Shown: positions 25,753 to 34,271 of the stretch, in pieces
Layout of the letters: each line of letters opens with the position of its first letter
Numbering within the stretch: the first letter of the stretch is position 1
Origin: Micromonospora coerulea
GTDB taxonomy: Bacteria > Actinomycetota > Actinomycetes > Mycobacteriales > Micromonosporaceae
Length of the DNA stretch: 64,000 nucleotides
NCBI RefSeq assembly: GCF_016598485.1
Contig: NZ_JAEMUW010000009.1
Coordinates: 1 to 64,000 of the forward strand
Direction: 5' to 3'
Position numbers and translations under genes: made by a program
Notes under the pieces: generated by a model
What the model saw: only the letters and a program-made list of their open reading frames with translations
Told to the model about the DNA's origin: nothing
Database searches by the model: none

Positions 25753-26951
25753 AGTGCGATCACCTCCATGCGGTGGGACTCCAGGACGTGCAGCCCGTCG
25801 GCGGCGGGCAGCAGGCACCGGTCGCCGCGGACCACCCGATGACGGCCGTCCGGGTAGCCGAGCAGCGCGCCGTCCGCGCCGAGGGCGAGCAGTTCGTCGC
25901 CGAGCCGCAGCAGCAGGGGAGCGTCCGGGCCGGCGGAGACCGCGGTACGGCCGGCGGCCAGCGCGTCGCGGACTGCCGCCTCGTCGGCCGGGTCGCCATC
26001 GACGAGCACCCAGGTGGTCGGGGCTCCCGGCAGCGCGTCCGCGCCGGGTCGGTGGAAGTCGCTGCCCCCGACCGGTACGACGTCCGGCCGCCACGCCTGA
26101 GCCCAGGCCAGCGGAGCCCCCCAGGTGCGGTCCCACCAGCCGGAGTGCCACACCTCCACCAGTCGGGTGCGGCTGGTCACCGGCTGCCGCCAGGCGCAGT
26201 CCCCGCCGAGCGGGTGGTTGATCGACAGCAGCCCTCCCGCGCGCTCGACGGCGGCGAGCCACTCGTCCGCCGGTCGCCGGAAGTCGATCCAGCCCACGGG
26301 GCCGAACGCGTTGGCGTGCCCCCGGTCGGTGGTCACCTCCTGACCGGGCAGCAGGGTGATCCCGTACCGGCGGGCCGAGCCGGGCAGCCAGGGGTGGTGG
26401 CTGACCGTGTTGTGATCGGTGACGGCGAGGAAGTCCAGGCCCCGGGAGACGGCGAGGGCGGCCAGCTCGTCGATGGTCTGCGCGCCGTCGCTGTGCACGG
26501 TGTGGGCGTGCAGGTCCCCGGCCAGCCAGCGCCGCCCGTCCACGTCCGGCACCGCCGGTCGGGGCGGACGTTCGGGTCGGGGCGGCGCGACGGGTGCGGG
26601 CGGCGGCGCCGGTGCGGCGCTGCTGGTGGTGGCGGTGATCTCGAAGTCAAGGCCCTCGGGCGGGACGCGGTGCAGCCGGAGCAGCACCTGCCACTCGCCG
26701 GGCTCCAGCTCGCCGGGCAGGTAGCCGGGGGTGGCCCAGTCCGGGGTGATCGTGTAACCGTCCCGGGCACCGCCGGACCAGCCCCGGAAGCCGGCCGGCC
26801 CGACGCACCCGAGGTCCAGCACGCCCGCCGCGCGCGGGTAGTCCAGCCGTACGGTGAGCGCGGCGGTGCCCGGCGCGACGGTGACCGGCAGGGCCCGCAG
26901 CACGTCCTCCGCGCGGTCCCGCAGCGTCCACCTGCCCCGGTGGCTGACCAT
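25743..26951 (-). CDS. CehA/McbA-family PHP-domain metallohydrolase
   Basis: The protein has 402 residues. An N-terminal beta-sandwich (about 1-115) and a Pro-rich hinge (APPPAPVAPPRPERPPRP) lead to a PHP domain: GDLHAHTVHSDG, VTDHNTVSHH and GQEVTT give three metal-site motifs, with SINHPLGG and GGSDFHRPG completing the site. PHP enzymes include phosphatases and phosphodiesterases. CehA and McbA are carbamate or aryl esterases, so the bond cut is uncertain. There is no signal peptide. The position next to a carbohydrate importer favours hydrolysis of an imported ester or phosphodiester. The gene overlaps the isomerase by 10 bases. Confidence 0.86.
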   Translation of the reverse strand: MVSHRGRWTLRDRAEDVLRALPVTVAPGTAALTVRLDYPRAAGVLDLGCVGPAGFRGWSGGARDGYTITPDWATPGYLPGELEPGEWQVLLRLHRVPPEGLDFEITATTSSAAPAPPPAPVAPPRPERPPRPAVPDVDGRRWLAGDLHAHTVHSDGAQTIDELAALAVSRGLDFLAVTDHNTVSHHPWLPGSARRYGITLLPGQEVTTDRGHANAFGPVGWIDFRRPADEWLAAVERAGGLLSINHPLGGDCAWRQPVTSRTRLVEVWHSGWWDRTWGAPLAWAQAWRPDVVPVGGSDFHRPGADALPGAPTTWVLVDGDPADEAAVRDALAAGRTAVSAGPDAPLLLRLGDELLALGADGALLGYPDGRHRVVRGDRCLLPAADGLHVLESHRMEVIALCR

Positions 26952-26953
26952 GG

Positions 26954-28090
26954 TCAGGCTTCCGCCCCGACCCCGGTACGCGGCGCCGGCACCGGTGGCG
27001 CCGTCGCGCCGCCGACCAGCTCGCCGTCGCGGTAGACCAGTGAGCGGCCGGGCCGTGGCACCACCCAGCCGGTGTCGCCGGGATCCGGTTCCCGTCCCTC
27101 GGGCACCACGACCTGCACGCTGGTCGCGGTGTCGTCCTCGGCGGGCACGTCCAGCGACACCAGCGAGAAGCTGCCGAGGTTCTCCACCACGGCGACCTGG
27201 CCGGTCAGCGCCTCGGGGACCGGCTCGGGGGAATAGTCGAGGTATTCGGGCCGGACCCCGTAGACCACGGTCTCCCCGTCGGCGAGCTGGCCGCGGGCGT
27301 CCTCGGGCACCGGCAACCGTACGCCGGCGAGGGCCAGTGCGTCGCCGTCGACCCGGGCCGGGACCAGGTTCATCGGGGTCGAGCCGATGAACCCGGCGAC
27401 GAAGGTGTTGGCCGGCCGGCGGAACACCTCGGTGGGGGTGCCGACCTGCCGGATCCGGCCGCCCTCCATCACGGCGATCCGGTCGGCCAGGGCCAGCGCC
27501 TCGGCCTGGTCGTGGGTGACGAAGACGGTCGTGACGCCCAGCTCGCGTTGCAGCCGCTTGAGGAAGGTCCGCGCCTCCAGCCGCAGCCGGGCGTCCAGGT
27601 TGGACAGCGGTTCGTCGAGCAGGAACACCTTCGGGTGGCAGGCCATCGCCCGGGCGAGGGCGACCCGCTGTTGCTGGCCGCCGGAGAGCTGCCCGGGCCG
27701 CCGGTCCAGCAGCGTCGACAGGCCCAGCTCGTCGGCGGTGGCCGCGGCCTTGTCCTGCCGGGCGGCCTTGCCCACCTTCTTGATCCGCAGCGGGTACGCG
27801 ATGTTGTCCCGCACGGTCATGTGCGGGAAGAGCGCGTAGTCCTGGAAGACCATCGCCACGTCCCGCTGGCCGGGCGGCAGGTTCGTCACGGCGCGCTCGC
27901 CGATGCGCACGGTACCGCCGGAGGCGAGTTCCAGCCCGGCGATGGTGCGCAGCAGGGTGGTCTTGCCGCAGCCGGAGGGGCCGAGCAGGGCGAAGAACTC
28001 GCCGTCGGCGATCTCCAGGTCGAGGGCGTCCAGGGCGCGTACCCCGTTGGGGTAGACCTTGGTCAGCTCGCGCAGGGTGATGGCGGACAT
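26954..28090 (-). CDS. ABC sugar importer ATPase (UgpC/MsmK-type)
   Basis: This 378-residue ATPase has Walker A GPSGCGKTT, the signature LSGGQQQRVALARA, Walker B VFLLDEPLSNLDARLR and the switch FVTHDQAEALAL. About 110 residues of TOBE-type regulatory domain follow. It energises a CUT1 sugar importer with the two permeases and lipoprotein of the same operon. The TGATG junction with the upstream permease shows translational coupling. The specific sugar is set by the binding protein, not this subunit. Confidence 0.94.
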   Translation of the reverse strand: MSAITLRELTKVYPNGVRALDALDLEIADGEFFALLGPSGCGKTTLLRTIAGLELASGGTVRIGERAVTNLPPGQRDVAMVFQDYALFPHMTVRDNIAYPLRIKKVGKAARQDKAAATADELGLSTLLDRRPGQLSGGQQQRVALARAMACHPKVFLLDEPLSNLDARLRLEARTFLKRLQRELGVTTVFVTHDQAEALALADRIAVMEGGRIRQVGTPTEVFRRPANTFVAGFIGSTPMNLVPARVDGDALALAGVRLPVPEDARGQLADGETVVYGVRPEYLDYSPEPVPEALTGQVAVVENLGSFSLVSLDVPAEDDTATSVQVVVPEGREPDPGDTGWVVPRPGRSLVYRDGELVGGATAPPVPAPRTGVGAEA

Positions 28091-28965
28091 CAGCGCTTGA
28101 TCCCTCCGTGGAAGCGGAATCCGTACCTGCTGCTGACGAAGACGAACATCAACGCCACCGGCAGCGAGTAGAGCAGTGAGAAGGTGGAGAGCAGCCGCAG
28201 GTCGGCCTGGCCGCCCTCGGTGTAGAGCGTGTACATGATCACCGCGGCCGGCGCCTTGTCCGGGCCGCGCAGCAGCAGGAACGGCACCAGGAAGTTGCCC
28301 CACACGTTCGCCACCGCCCACACCCCGACGGTGGCCAGCCCGGGTCGGACGACCGGCACCACGATGTGCCGCATGATCTGCAGCGGGCTGGCGCCGAACA
28401 CTCGCGCGGACTCCTCGTACGAGGTGGGCGTGGCGTCCATGAAGTCCTTGAGGATGAAGATCGCCGCCGGCAGCAGGCCGCCGGTGAGGATCAGGATGAC
28501 CCCGAGCCGGGAGTCGATCAGGTGGAGCCGGAACGCCAGCTCGAACAGCGGCACCATGGTCGCCGTGCCGGTGACGATCGACGAGAGCAGCAGCAGTCCG
28601 TAGAGCAGCGCGTCCCGCCCCGGCACCCGGACCCGGCTCAGCGCGTACGCGGCCAGGGCGGCGAACGTCACCACCAGCACGGCGGTGCCGCCGGCCAGCC
28701 AGACCGAGTTGACCAGCGAGGTCATCGCGTACGGGTTGTCCAGCAGGGTCCGGAAGTTGTCGAGGGTGAAGTCCGGCAGCGAGGTGCCGATCGTCGGGGT
28801 GTCGTCGAACGGCGCGGTGGCCAGCCAGAGCAGCGGCAGGGCGAAGAAGGCGAGCACCAGGCAGAGGAAGACGTAGCGCCCCACCCGGGCCAGCAGGTGC
28901 CGCACGGCGGCCCTCGACCGGTCGGCGGTTCCGGTGCCGTCCGCCGTCGTCGTCACGGTACTCAC
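28090..28965 (-). CDS. ABC sugar importer permease (MsmG-type)
   Basis: This 291-residue inner-membrane protein has six predicted hydrophobic segments and the EAA loop (YEESARVFGASPLQIMRHIVVP) that contacts the ATPase. It begins MSTVTTTADGTG with a GTG codon preceded by AGGAGGCGCC. It forms a heterodimer with the next permease. The spacing to its partner is 55 bases, and its stop overlaps the ATPase ATG. Confidence 0.92.
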   Translation of the reverse strand: MSTVTTTADGTGTADRSRAAVRHLLARVGRYVFLCLVLAFFALPLLWLATAPFDDTPTIGTSLPDFTLDNFRTLLDNPYAMTSLVNSVWLAGGTAVLVVTFAALAAYALSRVRVPGRDALLYGLLLLSSIVTGTATMVPLFELAFRLHLIDSRLGVILILTGGLLPAAIFILKDFMDATPTSYEESARVFGASPLQIMRHIVVPVVRPGLATVGVWAVANVWGNFLVPFLLLRGPDKAPAAVIMYTLYTEGGQADLRLLSTFSLLYSLPVALMFVFVSSRYGFRFHGGIKR

Positions 28966-29020
28966 GGCGCCTCCTGAGTTCGCGACTGCGGGGCTCGCAG
29001 GACCGGCTCACTCCTCGCGC

Positions 29021-29968
29021 TCACGCCCGCTCCTTCCGCCGGCCGAGCATGCGCAGGTAGATCAGCGCGATGACCAGGTTGATCAGCAGCATGATGAACG
29101 AGATGGCCGCGCCGAAGCCCAGCTCGCCGCCGGAGAGTGCCACCTTGTAGACGTAGACCGCCAGCACCTCGGAGCGCTGCTCGGGGCCGCCCGCGGTGAT
29201 CAGGAACGGGGTGAAGTCGTTGAACGTCCAGAGGCTGATCAGCAGCAGGTTCGTCAGCACGTGGCCGCGGATGCGGGGGAACACCACGTCGCGCAGCTGC
29301 TGCCAGGTGGACGCGCCGGCCAGCCGGGCGGTCTCCAGGTGCGACCGGGGTACGTTCTCCAGCGCGGCGGCGTAGAGCATCATCGAGAACGCGGTACCCC
29401 GCCAGGTGTTGAAGATGATGATCGACAGCATCGGATGGTCGAGCAGCCAGGCCATGCCGGGCGTGCCGAGCAGGCCGTTGAGCGTGCCGGCGTCCCGGTC
29501 GAGCAGGGCGATCCAGAGGAAGGCGACGACCGAGCTGGGCAGGATCCAGGACAGCAGGATGAACGCCTCGACCACCCGGCGCAGCGGACCCCGCCGGTCG
29601 CGCAGCGCGAAGGCGATGGCGAAGCCGAGGCCGGCCTGGCCGATCACCGCCGAGCCGAGCACGAACTGCAGGGTCAGCAGCAGCGACGTGCGGAAGCGTT
29701 CGTCGGTCAGCGCCCGGGTGTAGTTGTCCAGGCCGACGATCTCCGGGTTGGCCGCGGCCAGGCCGGTGAGCCGGTAGTTGGTGACGCCCAGGTAGATCGT
29801 CCAGGCGGCCGGCACCACGAGGAAGAGCAGGATCAGCACCATGCTCGGGACGAGGAACCCGGCGGCGCGGGCCCGGCCCAGCCCGGCGGCGTCGGGGGCG
29901 GGGGAGGCGCCCGTCACCGGGCGCGCTCCCCCGACCGTCTCGTCAGGACGAGACGTTACCTGGACCAC
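29021..29968 (-). CDS. ABC sugar importer permease (MsmF-type)
   Basis: This 315-residue membrane protein has six hydrophobic segments (first about 34-56) and the ATPase-contact loop PRSHLETARLAGASTWQQLRD. The start shown is a GTG overlapping the end of the binding-protein gene by 26 bases, with only a weak GGGATCG site. Later starts would delete the N-terminal arm but not the first helix, so the exact start is uncertain. It pairs with the adjacent MsmG-type permease. Confidence 0.9.
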   Translation of the reverse strand: MVQVTSRPDETVGGARPVTGASPAPDAAGLGRARAAGFLVPSMVLILLFLVVPAAWTIYLGVTNYRLTGLAAANPEIVGLDNYTRALTDERFRTSLLLTLQFVLGSAVIGQAGLGFAIAFALRDRRGPLRRVVEAFILLSWILPSSVVAFLWIALLDRDAGTLNGLLGTPGMAWLLDHPMLSIIIFNTWRGTAFSMMLYAAALENVPRSHLETARLAGASTWQQLRDVVFPRIRGHVLTNLLLISLWTFNDFTPFLITAGGPEQRSEVLAVYVYKVALSGGELGFGAAISFIMLLINLVIALIYLRMLGRRKERA

Positions 29969-31340
29969 CGACGATCCCTTCGACCTTCTTCTGGTACGCC
30001 GCAGCCGCCTCGTCGGCGCTCTTGCCCGACGCCGCGGCGGCGGTCGCCTCCTGCAGCGCCACCGACACCTGCGGGTAGACCGCCAGCGGCGGCCGGTACG
30101 CGGTCAGCGGCAGCACCTTCTCCGCGACGAAGCTGAGCAGGGGGTCGCCGGCCAGCACCTCCTTGTTGACGTCCATCCGGGCGGTGATCCGCGCCGCGCC
30201 GGCGAGCTGCTCCTTGGTGGCCTCCGCCGAGTGCATGAACGCCAGCAGCTCGAACGCCTGTGCCGGGTACTTCGAGTTCGGGTTCAGCACGTCGACGCCG
30301 CCGCCGGACATGCTGACGAAGTCCTGCCCCCGGATGCCGGCGCCGGGCTGCTTGGCCGGAATCATCGCCCACCCGACGGTGGTGTCCCGGTCGGGCATCT
30401 TGGCGACGCCGTCCTTCGGGTTGACGACGCCGCGCCAGAAGTAGTCGCCCTCGGCGAGGATGCCGATCTTGCCCGCGGCGAACTCGGCGAAGGACTTGTC
30501 GCGCCCCTTGGCCTCCTGCTGGAGCTTCGGATCGCCCAGCCCGCCACCGTAGACCTTGGTGTAGAAGTCGAGCATGTCCTTGACCGGCTGGTTGGCGCCG
30601 GCCCACTTGTTGTCCTTGTAGATCTCGCCGCCGGCGCCGACCAGCAGCGGCAGGGCACCCTGCATGGTGGTCGCCTCACCCATCGCCGTGCCGGCGTTGA
30701 TCTGGATCGGCGTCACGCCGGGCAGCGCCTTCAGCTTGGCGCCGGCGTCGAGGATCTCCTGCCAGCTCTTCGGCTGCCAGTCGGCGGGCAGGCCGGCCTT
30801 GGCGAAGAGCTTCTTGTTGAAGTACAGGACCCGGCCGTCGGTGCCCTGCGGGATGCCGTACTTCTTGTCCTCGAACGTGCCCAGGCCCTGCACGCTCTCC
30901 GGGATCTGCGACCAGCCGTCCCAGCTGTCGACCTGGTCGCCGGCCACCTCGGACAGTGGCTTGAGGTAGCCGGCCTGGGCGAACTCGCCGACCCAGATGC
31001 CGTCGACCGATATCACGTCGGCGCCGCCCTTGGACCGCAGGTCCAGCGCGAGCTTCGTCTTGTACGGCTCGTCGTCGACGCCGCTCGGCACGAACGACAC
31101 CTTGGCGGTGACGCCCTTGGCCTTCTGGGCCTCGACGAACCGGGGGATGACCCACTTCTCGATCCACTCGGCACCGGCGGAGTTCTTGCCACCGGCGATG
31201 GCGTTGGTGGCGATGGTGAGGGTGATGTTCTTGGCGTCCTTGCCGGCGGGCTCCGCGTCGCCACCGCAGGCCGTGGCGGCGAGGGTGACGGCGGTGAGCG
31301 CGGCGAGCACACCCGTGACGCGTCTTGGTGTGACTGACAT
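29943..31340 (-). CDS. Extracellular sugar-binding lipoprotein of the ABC importer
   Basis: This 465-residue solute-binding protein starts MSVTPRRVTGVLAALTAVTLA and has a lipobox-like AATAC with C25 as the lipidation site. A Gly/Asp linker follows. The body is the two-lobe fold of carbohydrate-binding SBP cluster B, with conserved IPQGTDGRVLYFNKKLF in the hinge region. It captures the substrate for the permease pair. The ligand is unknown; a mannosyl-inositol is inferred from operon content. GAAGGGAA lies 9 bases before the ATG. A GntR-type palindrome lies in its upstream region. Confidence 0.92.
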   Translation of the reverse strand: MSVTPRRVTGVLAALTAVTLAATACGGDAEPAGKDAKNITLTIATNAIAGGKNSAGAEWIEKWVIPRFVEAQKAKGVTAKVSFVPSGVDDEPYKTKLALDLRSKGGADVISVDGIWVGEFAQAGYLKPLSEVAGDQVDSWDGWSQIPESVQGLGTFEDKKYGIPQGTDGRVLYFNKKLFAKAGLPADWQPKSWQEILDAGAKLKALPGVTPIQINAGTAMGEATTMQGALPLLVGAGGEIYKDNKWAGANQPVKDMLDFYTKVYGGGLGDPKLQQEAKGRDKSFAEFAAGKIGILAEGDYFWRGVVNPKDGVAKMPDRDTTVGWAMIPAKQPGAGIRGQDFVSMSGGGVDVLNPNSKYPAQAFELLAFMHSAEATKEQLAGAARITARMDVNKEVLAGDPLLSFVAEKVLPLTAYRPPLAVYPQVSVALQEATAAAASGKSADEAAAAYQKKVEGIVGGPGNVSS

Positions 31341-31433
31341 GGGGTTGTTCCCTTCGCAAGGAGTTGACTTCGAAGAGACTCGCGGGTCGCCCGCCGGCCG
31401 CAGGTCCATGCCGGCGGTGCTTGTCGGCCACAA

Positions 31434-31443
31434 TGTCATGACA
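31434..31443. promoter_or_regulatory. GntR-type operator, TGTCATGACA
   Basis: This perfect 10-bp palindrome lies in the gap between the binding-protein gene and the GntR gene, just downstream of a plausible minus-strand promoter start point. The same TGTC-NN-GACA pattern occurs at 32319-32328 in front of iolC. A further TGTCA half-site is at 31463. Binding by the adjacent GntR protein is an inference from the shared motif. Confidence 0.6.
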
Positions 31444-31454
31444 GCCTGACGACG

Positions 31455-31483
31455 TAAATACCTGTCACTGAAATGAGCCGGAA
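31455..31483 (-). promoter_or_regulatory. Probable promoter of the ABC importer operon
   Basis: On the minus strand TTCCGG (31483-31478) and TATTTA (31460-31455) have a 17-base spacer, giving a start near 31447. The TGTCATGACA palindrome would then sit just inside the transcript, suited to repression by blockage. Matches to consensus are moderate. Confidence 0.45.
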
Positions 31484-31492
31484 TCAGGCGCG

Positions 31493-32230
31493 TCACCGCT
31501 CGGCGACGGTCACCTCCAGCGCGTACCGGGAAGCCCGGTAGATGTGCACGCCGTGCTCGACGTAGCGGCCCTGGTCGTCGTACGCCGTCCGGGTCATGGT
31601 CAGCAGCGGGGCGCCGCGCCGCTCGCCAAGCATCTGCGCCTCCGCCGCGGTCGCCGCCCGGGCGCCGATCCGCTGCTGGGCGCCGCGCACCCGCAGGCCG
31701 GCCGCGCGCAGGATCGCGTACAGGCCCCGGCTCTGCAGGCCGTCGAGGGTGAGCCGGACGAGATCCGGGGGGAGCCAGTTCTCCATCACCGCGAGGGGCT
31801 CCCCGTCGGCGAACCGCAGCCGGCGCAGATGCTGCACCGCGCTGCCGGCGGTGACCCCGAGCGCGGCCGCCACCTGCGCCGGACAGGCCACAGTGGCCAG
31901 TTCGAGCACCGAGGTGGACGGCTGCCGCCCGGTCCGCGCGAGGTCGTCGTGCAGGCTGGTCAGCTCGACCGAGCGGCGCACCTCGCCCCGGACGACCTGG
32001 GTGCCCACGCCGCGGCGACGGACGATCAGTCCCTTGTCCACCAGATGCTGGATGGCCTGCCGGACGGTGGGCCGGGACAGTCCTAGCCGGTCGGCGAGCT
32101 GCAGCTCGCTGTCCAGCCGGTCGCCGGGCGCCAGCTCGCCGCGCTGGATCGCGGCGCTGAACTGCTCGGCGACCTGGAAGTAGAGCGGGACCGGGCTGCT
32201 CCGGTCGACCACGATCTCGGGGCCGGTCAC
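31493..32230 (-). CDS. GntR/HutC-family transcriptional regulator with UTRA domain
   Basis: This 245-residue repressor has a winged helix (about 12-80, with SELQLADRLGLSRPTVRQAI and GVGTQVV) and a C-terminal UTRA ligand domain of the HutC/FarR class. It lies between the importer operon and the divergent iol operon, so it probably controls both and senses a sugar or inositol phosphate. GAGGAGG lies 6 bases before the GTG at 32230. The longer frame upstream lacks a ribosome site and family similarity. The regulator is co-oriented with the importer operon but has its own promoter region. Confidence 0.9.
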   Translation of the reverse strand: MTGPEIVVDRSSPVPLYFQVAEQFSAAIQRGELAPGDRLDSELQLADRLGLSRPTVRQAIQHLVDKGLIVRRRGVGTQVVRGEVRRSVELTSLHDDLARTGRQPSTSVLELATVACPAQVAAALGVTAGSAVQHLRRLRFADGEPLAVMENWLPPDLVRLTLDGLQSRGLYAILRAAGLRVRGAQQRIGARAATAAEAQMLGERRGAPLLTMTRTAYDDQGRYVEHGVHIYRASRYALEVTVAER

Positions 32231-32318
32231 GGCGGACCTCCTCGTCACGGTTGCCCAGGGGGTCGGGGGCGCGATGGGCGCCACTGTACCGAAGCGGTGA
32301 CTGAGCGAACCTGCCAGA

Positions 32319-32339
32319 TGTCAGGACAACACATTGACA
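32319..32339 (+). promoter_or_regulatory. Operator and -35 element upstream of iolC
   Basis: TGTCAGGACA (32319-32328) fits the TGTC-NN-GACA pattern found in front of the importer operon. It lies five bases upstream of TTGACA (32334-32339), a consensus -35. A possible -10 in TTACCAAT lies 16-17 bases further downstream. This placement suits a repressor competing with RNA polymerase. The site is directly visible, and the assignment to the neighbouring GntR protein is inferred. Confidence 0.6.
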
Positions 32340-32421
32340 CAACTCCCGGCCACTGTTACCAATCAGGGACCAGGATCGAGCTGGCGGTCACGCCGTCGCC
32401 GGCCCGGACAAAGGACGCCGC

Positions 32422-33387
32422 ATGCTCGACGTGCTCACCATCGGCCGGGTCGGAGTGGACATCTATCCGCTGCAGATCGCCACGCCGCTGGCCGAGGTCG
32501 AGACCTTCGGGAAATTCCTCGGCGGCAGTGCCACCAACGTCGCGGTCGCCGCCGCCCGGTACGGGCTGCGAGCCGGCGTCATCACCCGCACCGGCGCCGA
32601 CGCCTTCGCCGACTACGTGCACCGGGCGTTGCGGGATTTCGGCGTCGACGACAGCCAGGTGCGCCCGGTCGACGGGCTGCCCACCCCGGTGACCTTCTGC
32701 GAGATCTTCCCGCCCGACCACTTCCCGATCTGGTTCTACCGCACCCCCACCGCCCCGGATCTGCAGATCCACCCCGACGAGCTGGACCTCGGCGCCATCG
32801 TGGACGCCCGCGTCTTCTGGGTCACCGGCACCGGGCTCTGCCAGCAACCCAGCCGGGATGCGCACCTGACCGCGCTGGCCGCCCGCGCCGGTCGAGCGCA
32901 CACCGTCCTGGACCTCGACTACCGGCCGATGTTCTGGCCCGACCCGGCCGCCGCCACGGCCGCCTACGCCGCGGCGCTGCCCCGGGTCACCGTCGCGGTG
33001 GGCAACCTCGACGAGGCCGAGGTGGCCGTCGGCACCCGGGACCCCGAGCGGGCCGCCCGGTTGCTGCTCGACCGTGGGCCGCGGCTGGCCGTGGTCAAGC
33101 TCGGCCCGGACGGGGTGCTGGCCAGCACCGCCGAGCGGACGGTCCGGGTACCGCCGGTGCCGGTGGAGGTGGTCAACGGGCTGGGCGCCGGGGACGCCTT
33201 CGGCGGCGCCCTTTGCCTGGGCCTGCTGCGGGACTGGCCGCTGGAGCGGACGCTGCACTTCGCCAACGCCGCGGGTGCGATCGTCGCGTCGCGGCTGGCC
33301 TGCTCGTCCGCCATGCCCGACCAGGCCGAGACCGAGGCGCTCGCAGCCCGGGCGGAGCCGGCCCCCGCGACGGAAGGAAACCGGTGA
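32422..33387 (+). CDS. iolC: 5-dehydro-2-deoxygluconokinase IolC
   Basis: This 321-residue PfkB-family kinase phosphorylates 2-deoxy-5-keto-gluconate in inositol breakdown. It shows GRVGVDIYPLQIATPLAEV (IolC-specific N-terminus), GKFLGGSATNVAVAAARYG and NGLGAGDAFGGALCLGLL, with the catalytic aspartate in GAGDAF. It is the first gene of the plus-strand iol operon. Its stop overlaps the next GTG start (GTGA). Length and N-terminus match IolC rather than generic fructokinases. Confidence 0.92.
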   Translation: MLDVLTIGRVGVDIYPLQIATPLAEVETFGKFLGGSATNVAVAAARYGLRAGVITRTGADAFADYVHRALRDFGVDDSQVRPVDGLPTPVTFCEIFPPDHFPIWFYRTPTAPDLQIHPDELDLGAIVDARVFWVTGTGLCQQPSRDAHLTALAARAGRAHTVLDLDYRPMFWPDPAAATAAYAAALPRVTVAVGNLDEAEVAVGTRDPERAARLLLDRGPRLAVVKLGPDGVLASTAERTVRVPPVPVEVVNGLGAGDAFGGALCLGLLRDWPLERTLHFANAAGAIVASRLACSSAMPDQAETEALAARAEPAPATEGNR

Positions 33388-34271
33388 GCACCGAGTACGA
33401 GGCGTTGACCCTCACCCGCGCGCACCGGCCGCAGGCGATCGCCGAGGCCGCCTCCCGGCGGACCCGCCGACCCTGGCCGGACCACGGTCGGCCGCTCTTC
33501 CTGATCGCCGCCGACCACCCGGCCCGGGGCGCCCTCGGTGTCCGGGACCGGCCGATGGCCATGGCCGGGCGTACCGACCTGCTCGACCGGCTACGACTCG
33601 CGCTGTCCCGGCCCGGGGTCGACGGGGTGCTCGGCACCCCGGACATCCTGGAGGATTTGCTGCTGCTCGGCGCGCTGGAGGACCGGCTGGCGATCGGCTC
33701 GATGAACCGTGGTGGCCTGTTCGGCGCCGCGTTCGAGCTGGACGACCGGTTCACCGCGTACGACGCCGACAGCATCGCCGCGATGGGCTACGACGGGGGC
33801 AAGATGCTGTGCCGGATCGACCCGGACGACCACGGCACGGCCTCCACGCTGCAGGCCTGCGCCCAGGCGGTCAGCGCCCTCGCCGCGCACCGCACAGTTG
33901 CATTGGTGGAGCCGATGTGGGTGGGGCGGACCGACGGGCGGGTCCACGTCGACCTGACCCCCGAGGCGGTGATCAAGAGCGTGAGCATCGGGCAGGCGCT
34001 CGGCACGACCTCGGCGTACACCTGGTTGAAGCTGCCGGCGATCGACGAGATGGACCGGGTGGTGGCCGCGACCACCCTGCCCGTCCTGCTCCTCGGCGGC
34101 GACCCGACGGAGACCCCCGACGTGGTGTATGCCCGCTGGCAGCGGGCGTTGCGGCAGCCCGGCGTCCGCGGGCTGGTCGTCGGCCGGGCGCTGCTCTACC
34201 CGCCGGACGACGACGTCGCCGCCGCGGTCGACCTGGCCCACTCGCTCCTGCCCGCCCGGCAGCAGGCATGA
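33384..34271 (+). CDS. Cgl0159-family aldolase-fold protein (probable IolJ role)
   Basis: This 295-residue (beta/alpha)8 protein belongs to the family named after Corynebacterium glutamicum Cgl0159, part of its iol cluster. Motifs include FLIAADHPARGALG, MGYDGGKMLCRI and YTWLKLPAIDEMDR, whose lysine is a candidate Schiff-base residue. The likely reaction is retro-aldol cleavage of 2-deoxy-5-keto-gluconate 6-phosphate, the step after IolC, filling the IolJ role. This remains an inference from the operon. The GTG has GGAAGG at a suitable distance and overlaps the iolC stop. Confidence 0.85.
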   Translation: MSTEYEALTLTRAHRPQAIAEAASRRTRRPWPDHGRPLFLIAADHPARGALGVRDRPMAMAGRTDLLDRLRLALSRPGVDGVLGTPDILEDLLLLGALEDRLAIGSMNRGGLFGAAFELDDRFTAYDADSIAAMGYDGGKMLCRIDPDDHGTASTLQACAQAVSALAAHRTVALVEPMWVGRTDGRVHVDLTPEAVIKSVSIGQALGTTSAYTWLKLPAIDEMDRVVAATTLPVLLLGGDPTETPDVVYARWQRALRQPGVRGLVVGRALLYPPDDDVAAAVDLAHSLLPARQQA

